A DNA stretch of 64,000 nt from Microbispora amethystogenes (GCF_016863015.1 NZ_BOOB01000050.1:1-64000); one strand, 5' to 3'; counted from the first letter of the stretch, positions 17,401-26,211 are shown. The notes: generated by a model from the sequence alone, not told the origin. Translations and numbers: made by a program.

Positions 17401-19749
17401 CTGCCGTCCTATCCGTGGCAGCACCGGCCCTACTGGTTCACCCCGCAGGAGCGCCGCCCCGCCGGTCCGGCTTCGGCCGCGACCGCCGCACCGGAGCCGG
17501 CGGGGTCGCCGGGCTCGTCCGCGGCGACCCGGCCTGCGGCCTCGCCGCCCGGGCAGTACACCGTGACGTGGCACCCGGCACCGCCGCCCGCGGCGCCCGC
17601 CGCCCGTGACGACGGCTGGCTGGTGCTGAGCGACGACGGCCCGTACGGCACGGCGGTCGTCGTCGAGCTGGCCCGGCGCGGACGGCGATGCCTCCTCGTC
17701 CGGCCGGACCGGCTCGACGAGCACGTGCTGCGGCGCCTGCGCGAGGGGGAGCAGCCCTGGCTCGTCGTCGACCTGCGCGCCCTCACCGACACCCGTGAGG
17801 ACCACGAGACGATCCCGCCGGACCTCGCCGAACGGCGTCTGGCGCGGACCACCGAGCTGGTCGCCGGCCTGACGGCGGCGGGGCTCGGCGACCGGGCGCG
17901 CGCCTGGTGGGTCACCCGGGGCGCCCAGCCCGTGTCCGGGCGGGGCGAACCGGTCGACGTGGCGTCGGCGGCGCTCTGGAGCCTGGCCCGGACGGTGCGG
18001 CTGGAGCACCCCGGCCTGTGGGGCGGCCTGCTGGACGTCGGCGCCGACGACCCCGCGCTGGTGGCGCGCTGCCTGGCCGACGAACTGCTCGCCGCGGGGC
18101 CGGAGGACGAGGTGGCCTACCGGGAGGGCACGCGCTTCGTCGCCCGGCTCACCGCCGCCGAGACCGCCCGGCCCGGTGCCGCCCCGGACGCCGACCCCGA
18201 GGGCGCCTACCTGGTCTGTGGCGGCCTGGGCCGGCTCGGGACGGAGGTCGCGCGGTGGCTCGCCGGGCGCGGCGCCCGCCACCTGGTGCTGACCGGACGC
18301 TCCGGCCCCGGCCCCCGGCACCAGGCAGGGCTGCGTGCCCTGGCCGACCTCGGCGTCGAGGTTACGACCGTGCGGGCGGACGTCGCCGACGAGGCCGCGA
18401 TGACGGCGCTGTTCGAGCGCTTCGGGCGGGACCTGCCGCCGCTGCGTGAGGCGTATCACCTGGCCACGAGCCGGGGGATCGGCCGCCTCGCCACCACCCG
18501 CGCCGAGGACGCGCACGCGAGGCTGGCGGCGAAGGTGCGCGGGGGCTGGCTGCTGCACCGGCTGTGCGCCGGCCGCGGCGTGTCCCGTCTCGTCTTCTTC
18601 TCCTCCGCCGTGGCGTGCCTGGGATGGCGATCGGGCGGTCACTACGCCGCGGCCAACGGCTTCCTGGACGCCCTGGCGCACGAGCGCACCCGCGCCGGGG
18701 AGCCGACGCTGAGCGTCGGCTGGGGCGCCTGGGACATGCCGGACTCGCCCGACGTCGACCTGGTCGGCGACGACGGGTTCCGTCTCATGCCGCCCGGCGA
18801 CTGCCTGGCGATCCTCGGCTCGCTGCTGACCGGAGACGCGACCCACCGCGCGGTGGCGGCCGTCGAATGGCCGGTGCTCGCGGGCGCCTACCGGTCCGGC
18901 CGTGCGGTGCCCGTGCTCGACACGGTCGCGGGCGCGGCCCGGCCGGCCTCGGCCCAGTCTCCAGCGGCTCAGCCTCCGGCGGCCGAGCCGTCAGCGGCCG
19001 TGCCGGCGGAGGGGAGCCCGGCGCCGGTCCGCGACGACGGCGTTCGGGCCGCCGCACCGCAGGCCGCCACGACGCAGGCCGCCACGACGCAGGCCGCCGC
19101 ACCGCGGGCGGCCGTCCCCGGCGGCGTGGACGGGGCCTCGGAAGCCCATGCCGCGCCCCGCCCGGACGCCGTGAACGCCGTGAACACCTTGAACGACGTG
19201 GACGACATGCGCGGGATGCTGCGCGCGGAGCTCGCCGCCGTCCTGCGGGTCGACGATCCGGAGGAGATCGACCCGCGGGTCGGCCTGTTCGAGCTCGGGC
19301 TCGACTCGGTGATGAGCGTCGAGCTGCGCGCCCGGATCGAGCGGCGCCTCGGCCGCGAGGTGCCGCCGACCCTCGTCTTCGAGTTCCCGACCATCGAGGA
19401 GCTGGCCGTCGCCCTGTCCGGAGGCACGGCCGGGGACACGGCGGTGGACGCGGCGGGGAACACGGTGGGAGGCATGGCGGGGGACATTGCGGGAGGCATG
19501 GCGGGGGATATGGCCGGGCAGCCGGCCTCCTTCTCCGCCCGTCCTGTCCCCGCCGCCCGTCCTGTCCCCGCCGGGGGCGACGACGGGCCGGCGGCCGCCG
19601 CGGGCGCGCCCCTGCGGGCGGACCTGCCCTCGCCGGTGGACCCGCCCCACGCCGCCGAGGCGGAAGCGGCGCCGTACGGGCACGACCCGCTGGAGGAACA
19701 GGACGAGCTGATCAGGCGGCTGGCCGAGAAGCTGGAGCTGCTCCGCTGA
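14464..19749 (+). CDS. Type I polyketide synthase, ACP-KS-AT-KR-ACP
   Basis: 1761 residues. Domains in order: N-terminal ACP (about 15-90, pantetheine serine Ser55 in DLGLSS); KS (125-550, Cys297 in DTACSSS, then ETHGPGT and the NMGHLEAAAG histidine); AT (630-960, Ser741 in GHSAG, specificity motif VAGH near 839-842); KR (about 1060-1470, GGLGRLG, lysine in AKVRGGW, Tyr in HYAAANGF); ACP (Ser1615 in LGLDSV); and a C-terminal helix EEQDELIRRLAEKLELL like a docking domain. No DH, ER or TE. With the upstream FAAL this fits a fatty-acid-primed extension with beta-ketoreduction. VAGH resembles the XAGH motif reported for ethylmalonyl-type ATs, so the extender may not be malonyl. Linkers carry short tandem repeats (19065-19100, 19470-19575). 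Confidence 0.93.
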   Translation: MANGESIGGPEAAPAGRLSSVALQAWFAEQIAAAAGIAPDEVDPEASFRDLGLSSRALVSLHGALEDRLGRTVPAEVVWEHGSPARLARFLGGDSAAGARGVSTAGHGPAVEDGAGPHGPHAGPGAEPIAVVGIGLRLPGGVDSPDGFWRLLCDGADAVRETPPERWPLDAEAVRRAGADPAACRWGALLERVDEFDAGFFGISPREAVAMDPQQRLLLEVAWEAIDRAAVPLDRLRTGRTGVFVGIANYDYGRMQDAEGAGIGAYTSTGSALSIAANRLSYAFDLRGPSLSVDTACSSSLVAVHLAAQSLRNGESDAVLVGGVSLALSPVIGLNYGLLGGISPTGRCRAFDADADGIVRGEGVAVVLLERLSDAVRHGDPVIAVLRGSAINQDGRTNGLTAPSAAAQADVVRSAWREAGVTPADVGLVETHGPGTRLGDPIEVAALAEVFGDEGVRCALGSVKTNMGHLEAAAGLVGLVKAALCVQRGRIPGNLHFRRPNPRIPLEGTPFFVPTAVTDWPAAFPRRVAGVSSFGFGGTNAHVVVANAETPQVPADPDPADGRPHVLVASARDAGALARSARRLAETVELEASLGDLCFTAARRRTHLEHRLAVAGHSREELAAGLRAFADGGHPAGVRAGRARGVAPMVAWCFAGYAGDPGEAGRALYAVPGPFRDTIDQVAPLIAEEAGFDVRDILRERATAPEDRLDVLLPAAFAVQVALAAWWRSAGVTPDAVVGHSAGEVAAAYVAGALDLPDATRVICRRARLLQTLTGRGAMMAVDLPYERALRDSGGGLAIAVDAAPGQVVVSGPDEALAALGERCEAEGVRFRRLTTRVAGHSELVEPILAELGEQLSGITPRTPAVPFVSTVDPGVWNPVADTAYWLRNLRRTVHFRPAVEDLAARGFGVFLEISTHPVLVHSIDRTLPAGGSTRPAVLSSVRRDVPSWESLLATLAELHCRGVAVDWSARYPRGEIVPLPSYPWQHRPYWFTPQERRPAGPASAATAAPEPAGSPGSSAATRPAASPPGQYTVTWHPAPPPAAPAARDDGWLVLSDDGPYGTAVVVELARRGRRCLLVRPDRLDEHVLRRLREGEQPWLVVDLRALTDTREDHETIPPDLAERRLARTTELVAGLTAAGLGDRARAWWVTRGAQPVSGRGEPVDVASAALWSLARTVRLEHPGLWGGLLDVGADDPALVARCLADELLAAGPEDEVAYREGTRFVARLTAAETARPGAAPDADPEGAYLVCGGLGRLGTEVARWLAGRGARHLVLTGRSGPGPRHQAGLRALADLGVEVTTVRADVADEAAMTALFERFGRDLPPLREAYHLATSRGIGRLATTRAEDAHARLAAKVRGGWLLHRLCAGRGVSRLVFFSSAVACLGWRSGGHYAAANGFLDALAHERTRAGEPTLSVGWGAWDMPDSPDVDLVGDDGFRLMPPGDCLAILGSLLTGDATHRAVAAVEWPVLAGAYRSGRAVPVLDTVAGAARPASAQSPAAQPPAAEPSAAVPAEGSPAPVRDDGVRAAAPQAATTQAATTQAAAPRAAVPGGVDGASEAHAAPRPDAVNAVNTLNDVDDMRGMLRAELAAVLRVDDPEEIDPRVGLFELGLDSVMSVELRARIERRLGREVPPTLVFEFPTIEELAVALSGGTAGDTAVDAAGNTVGGMAGDIAGGMAGDMAGQPASFSARPVPAARPVPAGGDDGPAAAAGAPLRADLPSPVDPPHAAEAEAAPYGHDPLEEQDELIRRLAEKLELLR

Positions 19750-19789
19750 CCGTCCGCGTCCGTGACCGCGCGATGAGGGAAGGGACCGT

Positions 19790-22210
19790 ATGGACATCGA
19801 TCCGGCGCACCGGGTCTTGCTCGGCCGCGCGCTGGCGACCATCGAGGATCTGGAGGCCCGCCTCCGGCGGGCGGAGCGGGACCGCGCCGCGCCGGTCGCC
19901 GTGCCGATCGCCGTGGTGGGGGTCGGCTGCCGCCTGCCCGGCCGGATCCGGGGCGCCGCCGAGTTCTGGCGTGCCCTGCGGGACGGCGCCGATCTGGTCG
20001 GCGCGCTCGACCGGCGGACGGCCGAGGCCGGCGCCTCGCCCGGCGGGTACGTGACCGGCCTGCCGGGCGCCTACCTCGACGACGTCGACCGGTTCGACGA
20101 CGAGTTCTTCGGCATCCCGCCGGGCGAGGCGGCCGTCATGGACCCCCAGCAGCGGCTCCTGCTGGAGACGGCCTGGGACGCGCTCGAGCACGCGGGGATG
20201 CCGCGCGAGACGGTACGGGGCAGCGTGACCGGTGTCTTCCTGACCCTCGGCACCCACGACTACTGGCAGGTGGGCGTCTCCCGGCTCGGCGCCGCGCCGC
20301 GGCGCGACCACGCCGTGCTCAACAACTCCCACAGCACCGCCTGCGCCCGGATGTCGCACCTGCTGGGCGTCCGGGGCCCGAGCCTGACCGTCGACGCCGG
20401 CTGTTCGTCGGCCCTGCTCGCGACGCACCTGGCGGCCCGGAGCCTGCGGACGGGCGAGTGCGACGCGGCGCTGGTCGGGGCGGTGAACCTGATGATGGCC
20501 GAGTCCTCGGGCGCCGGCATCGCCGAGGCGGGCTCGCTGTCGCCGGACGGCCGCTGCCGCACGTTCGACGCCGGGGCGGACGGCTACGGGATCGGCGAGG
20601 GCTGCGGCGTGGTGGTGCTGAAACGCCTCGTGGACGCGGAAAGGGACGGCGACCGGGTGCTCGCCGTGCTGAGCGGCAGCGCGGTCAACCACAACGGCGG
20701 CGGGCCCGGGTACGGCGTCCCGGCCGTCTCCGCCCAGCGCGAGGTCATCCGCGCGGCCTACGAGGACGCCGGGGTCCCGGCGTGGAGCGCGACGTACGTG
20801 GAGAGCCACGGCACCGGCACCCCCATGGGCGACGCGGCCGAGTTGCGCGCGCTCGCCGCGGAGCTGCTCCCCGGCCGTCCGGCCGACCGGCCGCTCGTGG
20901 TGGGCGCCGTCAAGACCAACGTGTCACACCTGTTCGCCGCGTCGGGCGTCATCGGCCTCATCAAGACCGTGCTGTGCCTGCATCACGGGGAGATCCCGGC
21001 AAACCTGCACTTCACCCGGCCGCATCCCGACCTCGGCCCGCTTCCCCCGGCGATCGTCATCCCGGGCGCCGCGCGCCCGTGGCCGCGGGGCGGCGAGCGG
21101 CGGGTCGCCGGTGTCAGCGCGTTCGCCGCCGGTGGCAGCAACGCCCATCTGGTCGTGACCGACCCGCCCGCCGCGACCGGCGGTGAGCCCGCGGCGGACG
21201 ACGGCCTGCGCCCGGTTCTGGTCCCGGTGTCGGCCCACGACGAGGCGGCCTCGCGGGCGCTGGCGTCCGGGCTCGCGGACCTGCTGGAACGCGGCGGTCC
21301 CGGGATCACCCCGGCCGACGTGGCGTACACGGCGGCACGGCGGCGTTCGCACCACGCGCACCGGGGGGCGGTGACCGGCCGCACGGCCGGAGACCTCGTC
21401 ACGGCGCTGCGCCGGCTCGCGGAGGGCCGGAGCGGGCCCGCCGCGCGGGCGGGGCGGGCCTCCGTCGCCGTGCGCACCGCGTGGTGCCTGGGCGCCGGCG
21501 CCGACTGGCCGGTCATGGCGGCCCTCGCCGGCGGCGAACCGGTCCGCCGGCTCCTCGCCGAGGCGGCGCCCCTGGTGGCCGCCGAGACCGGTGCCGATCC
21601 GGCGGCCGCCGACTGGGCGGAGCTCGCCGCCGCCCACCGGTCCGGCCGTCCCGTCCTGGGGCCGGGCGCGGCGCCGTACGACCCGGCGGCGGCGCGGGCG
21701 CTCACCGTGCTGGCGCAGATCGCCCTGGGACGCTGGTGGCGGTCGCTGACCGGCGAGCCGGCCCTGGTGCTGTGCACGGGGCTGGGCGTGCCGGCCGCCC
21801 GTCACCTCGTCGGCGGGTGGTCGCTGGAAGACACGATCAAGTCGGTGCTGGCTGACGACGGCCCGGACGGCGGCCTCCCGGACGAGGGCGGCCCGTCCGC
21901 ACTGCGCCGTTACGACGACCCGGCCGCGCTCGCCGCCGCGGCGTCCGAACTGGCGCGGGGCGGCCGGCACGGCGTCGTGGAGATCGGCCTGGTCCGCGTG
22001 CCGCCCGGCCCCGATCCCGGCGCGGACGACCCCGGCACGTCGGTGCTGGACGCGCTCGGACGGCTGTACTGCCGCGGTGTGGACGTGCGGTGGGACGTCC
22101 TCTATCCCACGGGACGCCATGTCGACCTGCCGCCCTATCCATGGGCGGACCGGCGGCACTGGTGGAGCCCGCCGCCCGGCGGGCGGGACGCGAAGGAGCC
22201 GCGGGAATGA
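19790..22210 (+). CDS. PKS protein with KS and decayed AT, no ACP
   Basis: 806 residues. A short N-terminal coiled coil (LLGRALATIEDLEARLRRAE) looks like a docking helix for the preceding PKS. The KS is complete: Cys205 in DAGCSSALLA, ESHGTGTPMGD and the TNVSHLFAASG histidine. The following AT is recognisable by its flanks (ALTVLAQIALGRWWRS, and the post-AT linker VDLPPYPWADRRHWW), but the GHSxG nucleophile region is replaced by LVLCTGLG (around 659-666), and roughly 100 residues of the C-terminal AT half are missing. No ACP, KR or TE. It cannot load its own extender, so it either borrows a trans AT/ACP, or works as a chain-transfer or condensation-only KS. 40 bp after the first PKS. Confidence 0.88.
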   Translation: MDIDPAHRVLLGRALATIEDLEARLRRAERDRAAPVAVPIAVVGVGCRLPGRIRGAAEFWRALRDGADLVGALDRRTAEAGASPGGYVTGLPGAYLDDVDRFDDEFFGIPPGEAAVMDPQQRLLLETAWDALEHAGMPRETVRGSVTGVFLTLGTHDYWQVGVSRLGAAPRRDHAVLNNSHSTACARMSHLLGVRGPSLTVDAGCSSALLATHLAARSLRTGECDAALVGAVNLMMAESSGAGIAEAGSLSPDGRCRTFDAGADGYGIGEGCGVVVLKRLVDAERDGDRVLAVLSGSAVNHNGGGPGYGVPAVSAQREVIRAAYEDAGVPAWSATYVESHGTGTPMGDAAELRALAAELLPGRPADRPLVVGAVKTNVSHLFAASGVIGLIKTVLCLHHGEIPANLHFTRPHPDLGPLPPAIVIPGAARPWPRGGERRVAGVSAFAAGGSNAHLVVTDPPAATGGEPAADDGLRPVLVPVSAHDEAASRALASGLADLLERGGPGITPADVAYTAARRRSHHAHRGAVTGRTAGDLVTALRRLAEGRSGPAARAGRASVAVRTAWCLGAGADWPVMAALAGGEPVRRLLAEAAPLVAAETGADPAAADWAELAAAHRSGRPVLGPGAAPYDPAAARALTVLAQIALGRWWRSLTGEPALVLCTGLGVPAARHLVGGWSLEDTIKSVLADDGPDGGLPDEGGPSALRRYDDPAALAAAASELARGGRHGVVEIGLVRVPPGPDPGADDPGTSVLDALGRLYCRGVDVRWDVLYPTGRHVDLPPYPWADRRHWWSPPPGGRDAKEPRE

Positions 22211-22257
22211 CCGCTACCGGCCAGTGGGGCCTCGTCGAGAGAGGGTGCTGAACTACC

Positions 22258-23364
22258 GTGCGCAGAGCCTTGATCACCGGAATCACCGGTCAGGACGGGT
22301 CCTATCTCGCGGAGCTGCTGCTTGCCAAGGGCTATGAGGTGTTCGGGCTGCTGCGCGGCCAGAACAACCCCAAGGCCGCCTGGCTGGAGCGCGAGCTGCC
22401 CGACGTGCGCGTCCTCACCGGCGACCTGCTCGACCTGCCGGGCCTCATCCGCGCCTTCGCCCGCGCCGATCCCGACGAGGTGTACAACCTGGGCGCCATC
22501 TCCTTCGTCGCCTACTCCTGGGAGAACGCCCGCATGGTCGCGGACGTCACCGGCGGCGGGGTGCTGAACATGCTGGAGGCGGTCCGCCTCCAGCAGGAGC
22601 GGAGCGGCCGGCAGGTGCGTTTCTACCAGGCGTCGAGTTCGGAGATGTTCGGCAAGGCGCAGGCCGTCCCGCAGAACGAGACCACCCTGCTGTGGCCGCG
22701 CTCGCCGTACGGGGTCGCGAAGGTCTTCGGCCACCACATGACCGTCAACTATCGCGAGACCTACGGCATGCACGCCAGCTCGGGCATCCTGTTCAACCAC
22801 GAGTCGCCGCGTCGCGGCCCCGAGTTCGTCACGCGCAAGATCTCGCGCGCGGTGGCCCGGATCGCGCTGGGCACGCAGCACGAGCTGGTCCTCGGCAACC
22901 TGGACGCCAGGCGCGACTGGGGGTTCGCCGGCGACTACGTGAAGGCGATGCACCTCATGCTGCAACAGGATTCGCCGGACGATTACGTCATCGCGAGCGG
23001 AGAGGCCCACTCCGTGCGCGAGTTCCTCGACGCCGCCTTCGCGTACATCGGCGTGGACGACTGGTCCCCGTACGTGCGCACCTCCGCGCGTTTCGTCCGG
23101 CCCGCCGAGGTCGACCTGCTCGTCGGCGACTGGAGCAAGGCCAAGTACGTCCTGGGCTGGAAGCCGGAGGTGGGGTTCGAGGAGCTGGTCGCCATGATGG
23201 TCGAGGCCGACCTGGACGCGGAGGTACGCGCCGAGGGCGGCGCCGCCGAGGCGACCCCTCAGCGGCCCGACTTCCGGTCCCTGAGCCGGGCGAACGTGAC
23301 GTGGACGAGCCCGGCGGCGCCCGGCAGGGCCGTGCCGAGCAGCAGGCCCATGGCGACGTGGTAG
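22258..23364 (+). CDS. gmd: GDP-mannose 4,6-dehydratase
   Basis: 368 residues, extended SDR. The NAD(P) loop is ALITGITGQDGSYLAELLL, followed by YNLGAISFV, the active site SSSEMFG with YGVAK, and the substrate segment FNHESPRRGPEFVTRK. These are diagnostic of Gmd rather than RmlB. It converts GDP-mannose to GDP-4-keto-6-deoxymannose, the precursor of GDP-deoxysugars such as mycosamine, perosamine or rhamnose. GTG start 22258 with GAGAGGG upstream. The family core ends near residue 320; the last 45 residues are arginine/alanine-rich and overlap, tail to tail by 106 bp, the membrane gene on the other strand. It follows the PKS operon, with a 14-codon ATGA-coupled ORF (22207-22251) in the gap. 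Confidence 0.93.
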   Translation: MRRALITGITGQDGSYLAELLLAKGYEVFGLLRGQNNPKAAWLERELPDVRVLTGDLLDLPGLIRAFARADPDEVYNLGAISFVAYSWENARMVADVTGGGVLNMLEAVRLQQERSGRQVRFYQASSSEMFGKAQAVPQNETTLLWPRSPYGVAKVFGHHMTVNYRETYGMHASSGILFNHESPRRGPEFVTRKISRAVARIALGTQHELVLGNLDARRDWGFAGDYVKAMHLMLQQDSPDDYVIASGEAHSVREFLDAAFAYIGVDDWSPYVRTSARFVRPAEVDLLVGDWSKAKYVLGWKPEVGFEELVAMMVEADLDAEVRAEGGAAEATPQRPDFRSLSRANVTWTSPAAPGRAVPSSRPMATW

Positions 23365-23750
23365 GCGACCTGGTGGGCGACGACGTCCGCCGCGAGCATC
23401 GAGCCGGTCACCCCCGTGAGCAGCGCGACCCCGAGCAGCGTGAGGGACAGCGTGAGGTACTGCCGCAGCGGGCGGGTGGCCCGCAGCTCCTGGCAGATGA
23501 ACAGCACGGCCGGGGCGGTGGTCATCCTGAGGCCTTCGGCGACGTATCCGAGAGCCCGCAGCGGATTGGCGGCGAAGAACCGGACGACGGCGGGGATGCC
23601 CGCCGCCCACACGGCGTCCGGCGGCTCGCAGTTCTCCTTCAGCCACTGGGAGGCGCCCCACAGGACCGCGAGACCGGCGACCATGAGCGCGTACTCGCTC
23701 CAGGGGCGGGGGCCGCGGCCCGCTTCCGGCGCGCAGTCGTCCGTCGTCAT
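23259..23750 (-). CDS. Small polytopic membrane protein, unknown
   Basis: 163 residues from ATG 23750. Hydrophobic segments near 22-40 (YALMVAGLAVLWGASQWL), 75-90, 100-123 (LTLLGVALLTGVTGSML) and 130-158 suggest three or four helices. The N-terminal ten residues are acidic. No family recognised. The gene overlaps the end of gmd by 106 bp on the opposite strand, which is unusual. Because the hydrophobic pattern continues across the overlap, the membrane protein is likely real there and the gmd tail dispensable. It may belong to the housekeeping block to its right. Confidence 0.65.
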   Translation of the reverse strand: MTTDDCAPEAGRGPRPWSEYALMVAGLAVLWGASQWLKENCEPPDAVWAAGIPAVVRFFAANPLRALGYVAEGLRMTTAPAVLFICQELRATRPLRQYLTLSLTLLGVALLTGVTGSMLAADVVAHQVAYHVAMGLLLGTALPGAAGLVHVTFARLRDRKSGR

Positions 23751-23836
23751 GCATCCTCCGCCGATGGCCCGCATCGGCAGGATAACGACGGCTGCCCCAG
23801 GCAAGCGGCGATTCGCCGGAATACGCCTGCTTCCGG

Positions 23837-25264
23837 TCAGACGGCGGTGAAGCGGACCTCGCGGGTGGCGGGGTCGGCGCGGGTCAGCCGTACGGGGATG
23901 CGCTCGCCGAGCGGAAGCCGGTCGCCGTCGCAGCGGGCGATGACGGCGGGGTCGGCCACCTGGACCTGCCCGCCCGGTTTGCCGTCGGTGACGTCGATGA
24001 CGACCGCTTCGAAGACCTGGCCGATCCGGGGCCGCAGCACGGCCGCCTCGACGAGGTCGACGCAGGCCCGCCCGACCCCGGCGGCCCGTCTGCTGCCCTC
24101 GGCCATCCGCCCGGGCAGGTCGGGCAGCGCCCGCGCGACGTCTTCGGGGACCGGCCGGCCCGCCGTCACCGCCAGGCAGACCTCCGTGCCGTACCGGTCG
24201 ACCAGGCGCCGCAGCGGCGCGGTCACGTGCGCGTACGGCGCGCCTACAGCTGCGTGCAGCGACTGCCCGGGCGGGCCGCCGTCGAAGGCGGTGTAGGCCG
24301 CGCCGCGCAGCAGCACCGTCGACTCGTGCAGGAACGCCGCGTGCCCGGGGATCGCGGGATCGAGGCCGTGCACGACGTCGGCGTACGTCGCGCCGTCCGG
24401 CCAGGGCACCCCGAGGGCGGCGGCCACAAGGCGGACCTTCTCGACGTCCTCGGGGCCGGCCTGGGGGAGCACCCGCAGCACGCCGACGCCCGCCTCCAGC
24501 ATGATCCGCGCGGCGGCGATCCCGGTGAGCAGGGAGATCTGCGCGTTCCACGCCTCGCAGGGCTGGTTGCCGCGGAACTCCAGGCGGTAGCCGCCCGCGC
24601 CGTCGGCCACCACCTCCTGGTCGGGCGTCGGCAGCGACAGCCCGCCCCGGGCCCGCTCCCGTTCCAGCCGGAGCGGTCCCACCTCGGCGAGCAGGGCGAG
24701 CGTGCCCTCCGCCCGGCCGGCGTCCACGGTGGCCTGGACCGTCTCGTAGTCGAGCCGGTCGCGGCTGCGGACCAGCGCCCTGCGCAGGTCGACGGCCTCG
24801 ATCTCGCCTTCGGCGTCGAGGTCGAGCCGCCACAGCACGGCGGGACGGGTCTGCCCGGGGAGCAGGCTGGCCGCGCCCTCCGACAGGACCGGGGGATGCA
24901 GCGGCACCCGTCCGTCCGCCATGTAGACGGTCTCGCCACGGTTCCGCGCCTCGCCGTCGATCGCGCTCTCCGGCCGGACGAACGCTCCGACGTCGGCGAT
25001 CGCGTACCAGACCCGGTAGCCCGGCCCGCGCCGCTCGATGCACAGCGCCTGGTCGAGGTCCATCGAGCCGGGCGGGTCGATCGTCACCAGCGGCAGGCCG
25101 GTGTGATCCTCGGCGGGTACGTCCGGAGCCTTCGCGGCCTGTTCGGCCTCCTCCTGCACCGGCTCGGGGAAGCCGTCCGGGAGGTCGAAGTCACCGCGGA
25201 TGCGGGCGAACCCGTCGCGGAGGCCGTTCGCGGTGTCCCGGAGGCGGATCGTCATGTACGGCAC
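23837..25264 (-). CDS. RNB-domain ribonuclease (RNase II/R family)
   Basis: 475 residues. The RNB core has the catalytic aspartates in IDPPGSMDLDQAL (around 64-76), WYAIADVGAFVRPES, and AAVGAPYAHVTAPLRRLVDRYG near the middle, followed by a small C-terminal OB-like region (VFEAVVIDV). It is a 3'-5' exoribonuclease. It is shorter than RNase R, lacking N-terminal cold-shock domains and an S1 tail, as in the short actinobacterial RNB proteins. GTG 25264 or ATG 25255 are both possible starts. Probably core genome rather than part of either cluster. Confidence 0.92.
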   Translation of the reverse strand: MPYMTIRLRDTANGLRDGFARIRGDFDLPDGFPEPVQEEAEQAAKAPDVPAEDHTGLPLVTIDPPGSMDLDQALCIERRGPGYRVWYAIADVGAFVRPESAIDGEARNRGETVYMADGRVPLHPPVLSEGAASLLPGQTRPAVLWRLDLDAEGEIEAVDLRRALVRSRDRLDYETVQATVDAGRAEGTLALLAEVGPLRLERERARGGLSLPTPDQEVVADGAGGYRLEFRGNQPCEAWNAQISLLTGIAAARIMLEAGVGVLRVLPQAGPEDVEKVRLVAAALGVPWPDGATYADVVHGLDPAIPGHAAFLHESTVLLRGAAYTAFDGGPPGQSLHAAVGAPYAHVTAPLRRLVDRYGTEVCLAVTAGRPVPEDVARALPDLPGRMAEGSRRAAGVGRACVDLVEAAVLRPRIGQVFEAVVIDVTDGKPGGQVQVADPAVIARCDGDRLPLGERIPVRLTRADPATREVRFTAV

Positions 25265-25360
25265 GCGATCAACCTACCCGGGAGCGGACATAACAGGCCG
25301 TAAACGACCTGGAGAGGTCACGCCGCTTCCCCGTGGACCCGACCCGGTGGCCCGCGATCG

Positions 25361-26050
25361 TCAGATCCTGTGCCGGACCTCCCAGGCCGGCCGTTGGAGC
25401 TGGTCGTTGTACACGATGACGTCGGCGTGGTCGGTCGGGCGGACCGTGGCGAAGTAGAGCTGCTGGGAGGGGATGTAGCGGTCGCGCCAGGACCGTTCGA
25501 TTTCGGCGGTGTCGGCGGTGGGCCCGGCCGGCGCTGCGTTTCGGTCCCGGGCGCGAGCCACCGTCTTCTCGAAGGGGACGGACACGAAGATGCGCAGGTC
25601 CCACCGGTCGATGAGTTCTGGGCGCAGGAGGAAGACGCCGTCGAAGAGCAGTACGGCGTCCGCTGGGGCGGTCCTGGCCGGCGGGGACGACGGGGTCTCG
25701 GTGTCTCTGTCGTAGACCGCGTGCCGGAACCTCCGGTCTCCGCCGGGGCCCAGCGGATCGAGCAGGACCCGGCACAGCGCGGCGTGGTCGTGGGCGTCGA
25801 AGTAGCAGCCTTCGGCCGAGTACCGGCCGCGCCGGTAGCGCTGTGAACGCGGGACGAGGAAGTCGTCGATGGTCGCGCGGATGACGTCGCGGTCCTGCGC
25901 GCGCAGGACGACGGCGAGCTCGTCGGCCAGCGTGGTCTTGCCGGAGGCGGGCGGCCCGTCGACGGCGACCCGCAGCGGGTGCGCGGTCGTGACGGACCCG
26001 ACCGCCTCGGCCAGCCGGCTGACGAGCTCGCCGCGGGTGCCTCGGTCCAT
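25361..26050 (-). CDS. Uridine kinase-like P-loop protein
   Basis: 229 residues. Walker A is VDGPPASGKTTLADEL (around residues 28-43), followed by the uridine-kinase pattern RATIDDFLVPRSQRYRRG, DAVLLFDGVFLLRPEL and FVSVPFEKTVARARDRN. It probably phosphorylates a nucleoside or related small molecule; members of this group in actinobacteria are often only annotated as uridine kinase. ATG 26050 preferred over the longer frame (26083) because GGGGAGAGGAG lies directly upstream of it. It diverges from the flavin oxidoreductase, and the shared region contains the conserved block at 26212-26282. Confidence 0.82.
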   Translation of the reverse strand: MDRGTRGELVSRLAEAVGSVTTAHPLRVAVDGPPASGKTTLADELAVVLRAQDRDVIRATIDDFLVPRSQRYRRGRYSAEGCYFDAHDHAALCRVLLDPLGPGGDRRFRHAVYDRDTETPSSPPARTAPADAVLLFDGVFLLRPELIDRWDLRIFVSVPFEKTVARARDRNAAPAGPTADTAEIERSWRDRYIPSQQLYFATVRPTDHADVIVYNDQLQRPAWEVRHRI

Positions 26051-26211
26051 TGCCGCTCCTCTCCCCGTGTTCCTGTTCAGCACCGCACGTCAGGCTGTGG
26101 CCGCCGGCTCGCGAGAGAGCGCCATGCCTATCACGGTAACCGGGCGTACGCCGGCGGCGCAGCCGGTCAGGTGGCCGTGCGAACGCGACGAGCAGGTCCT
26201 CGGCTGGCGCT

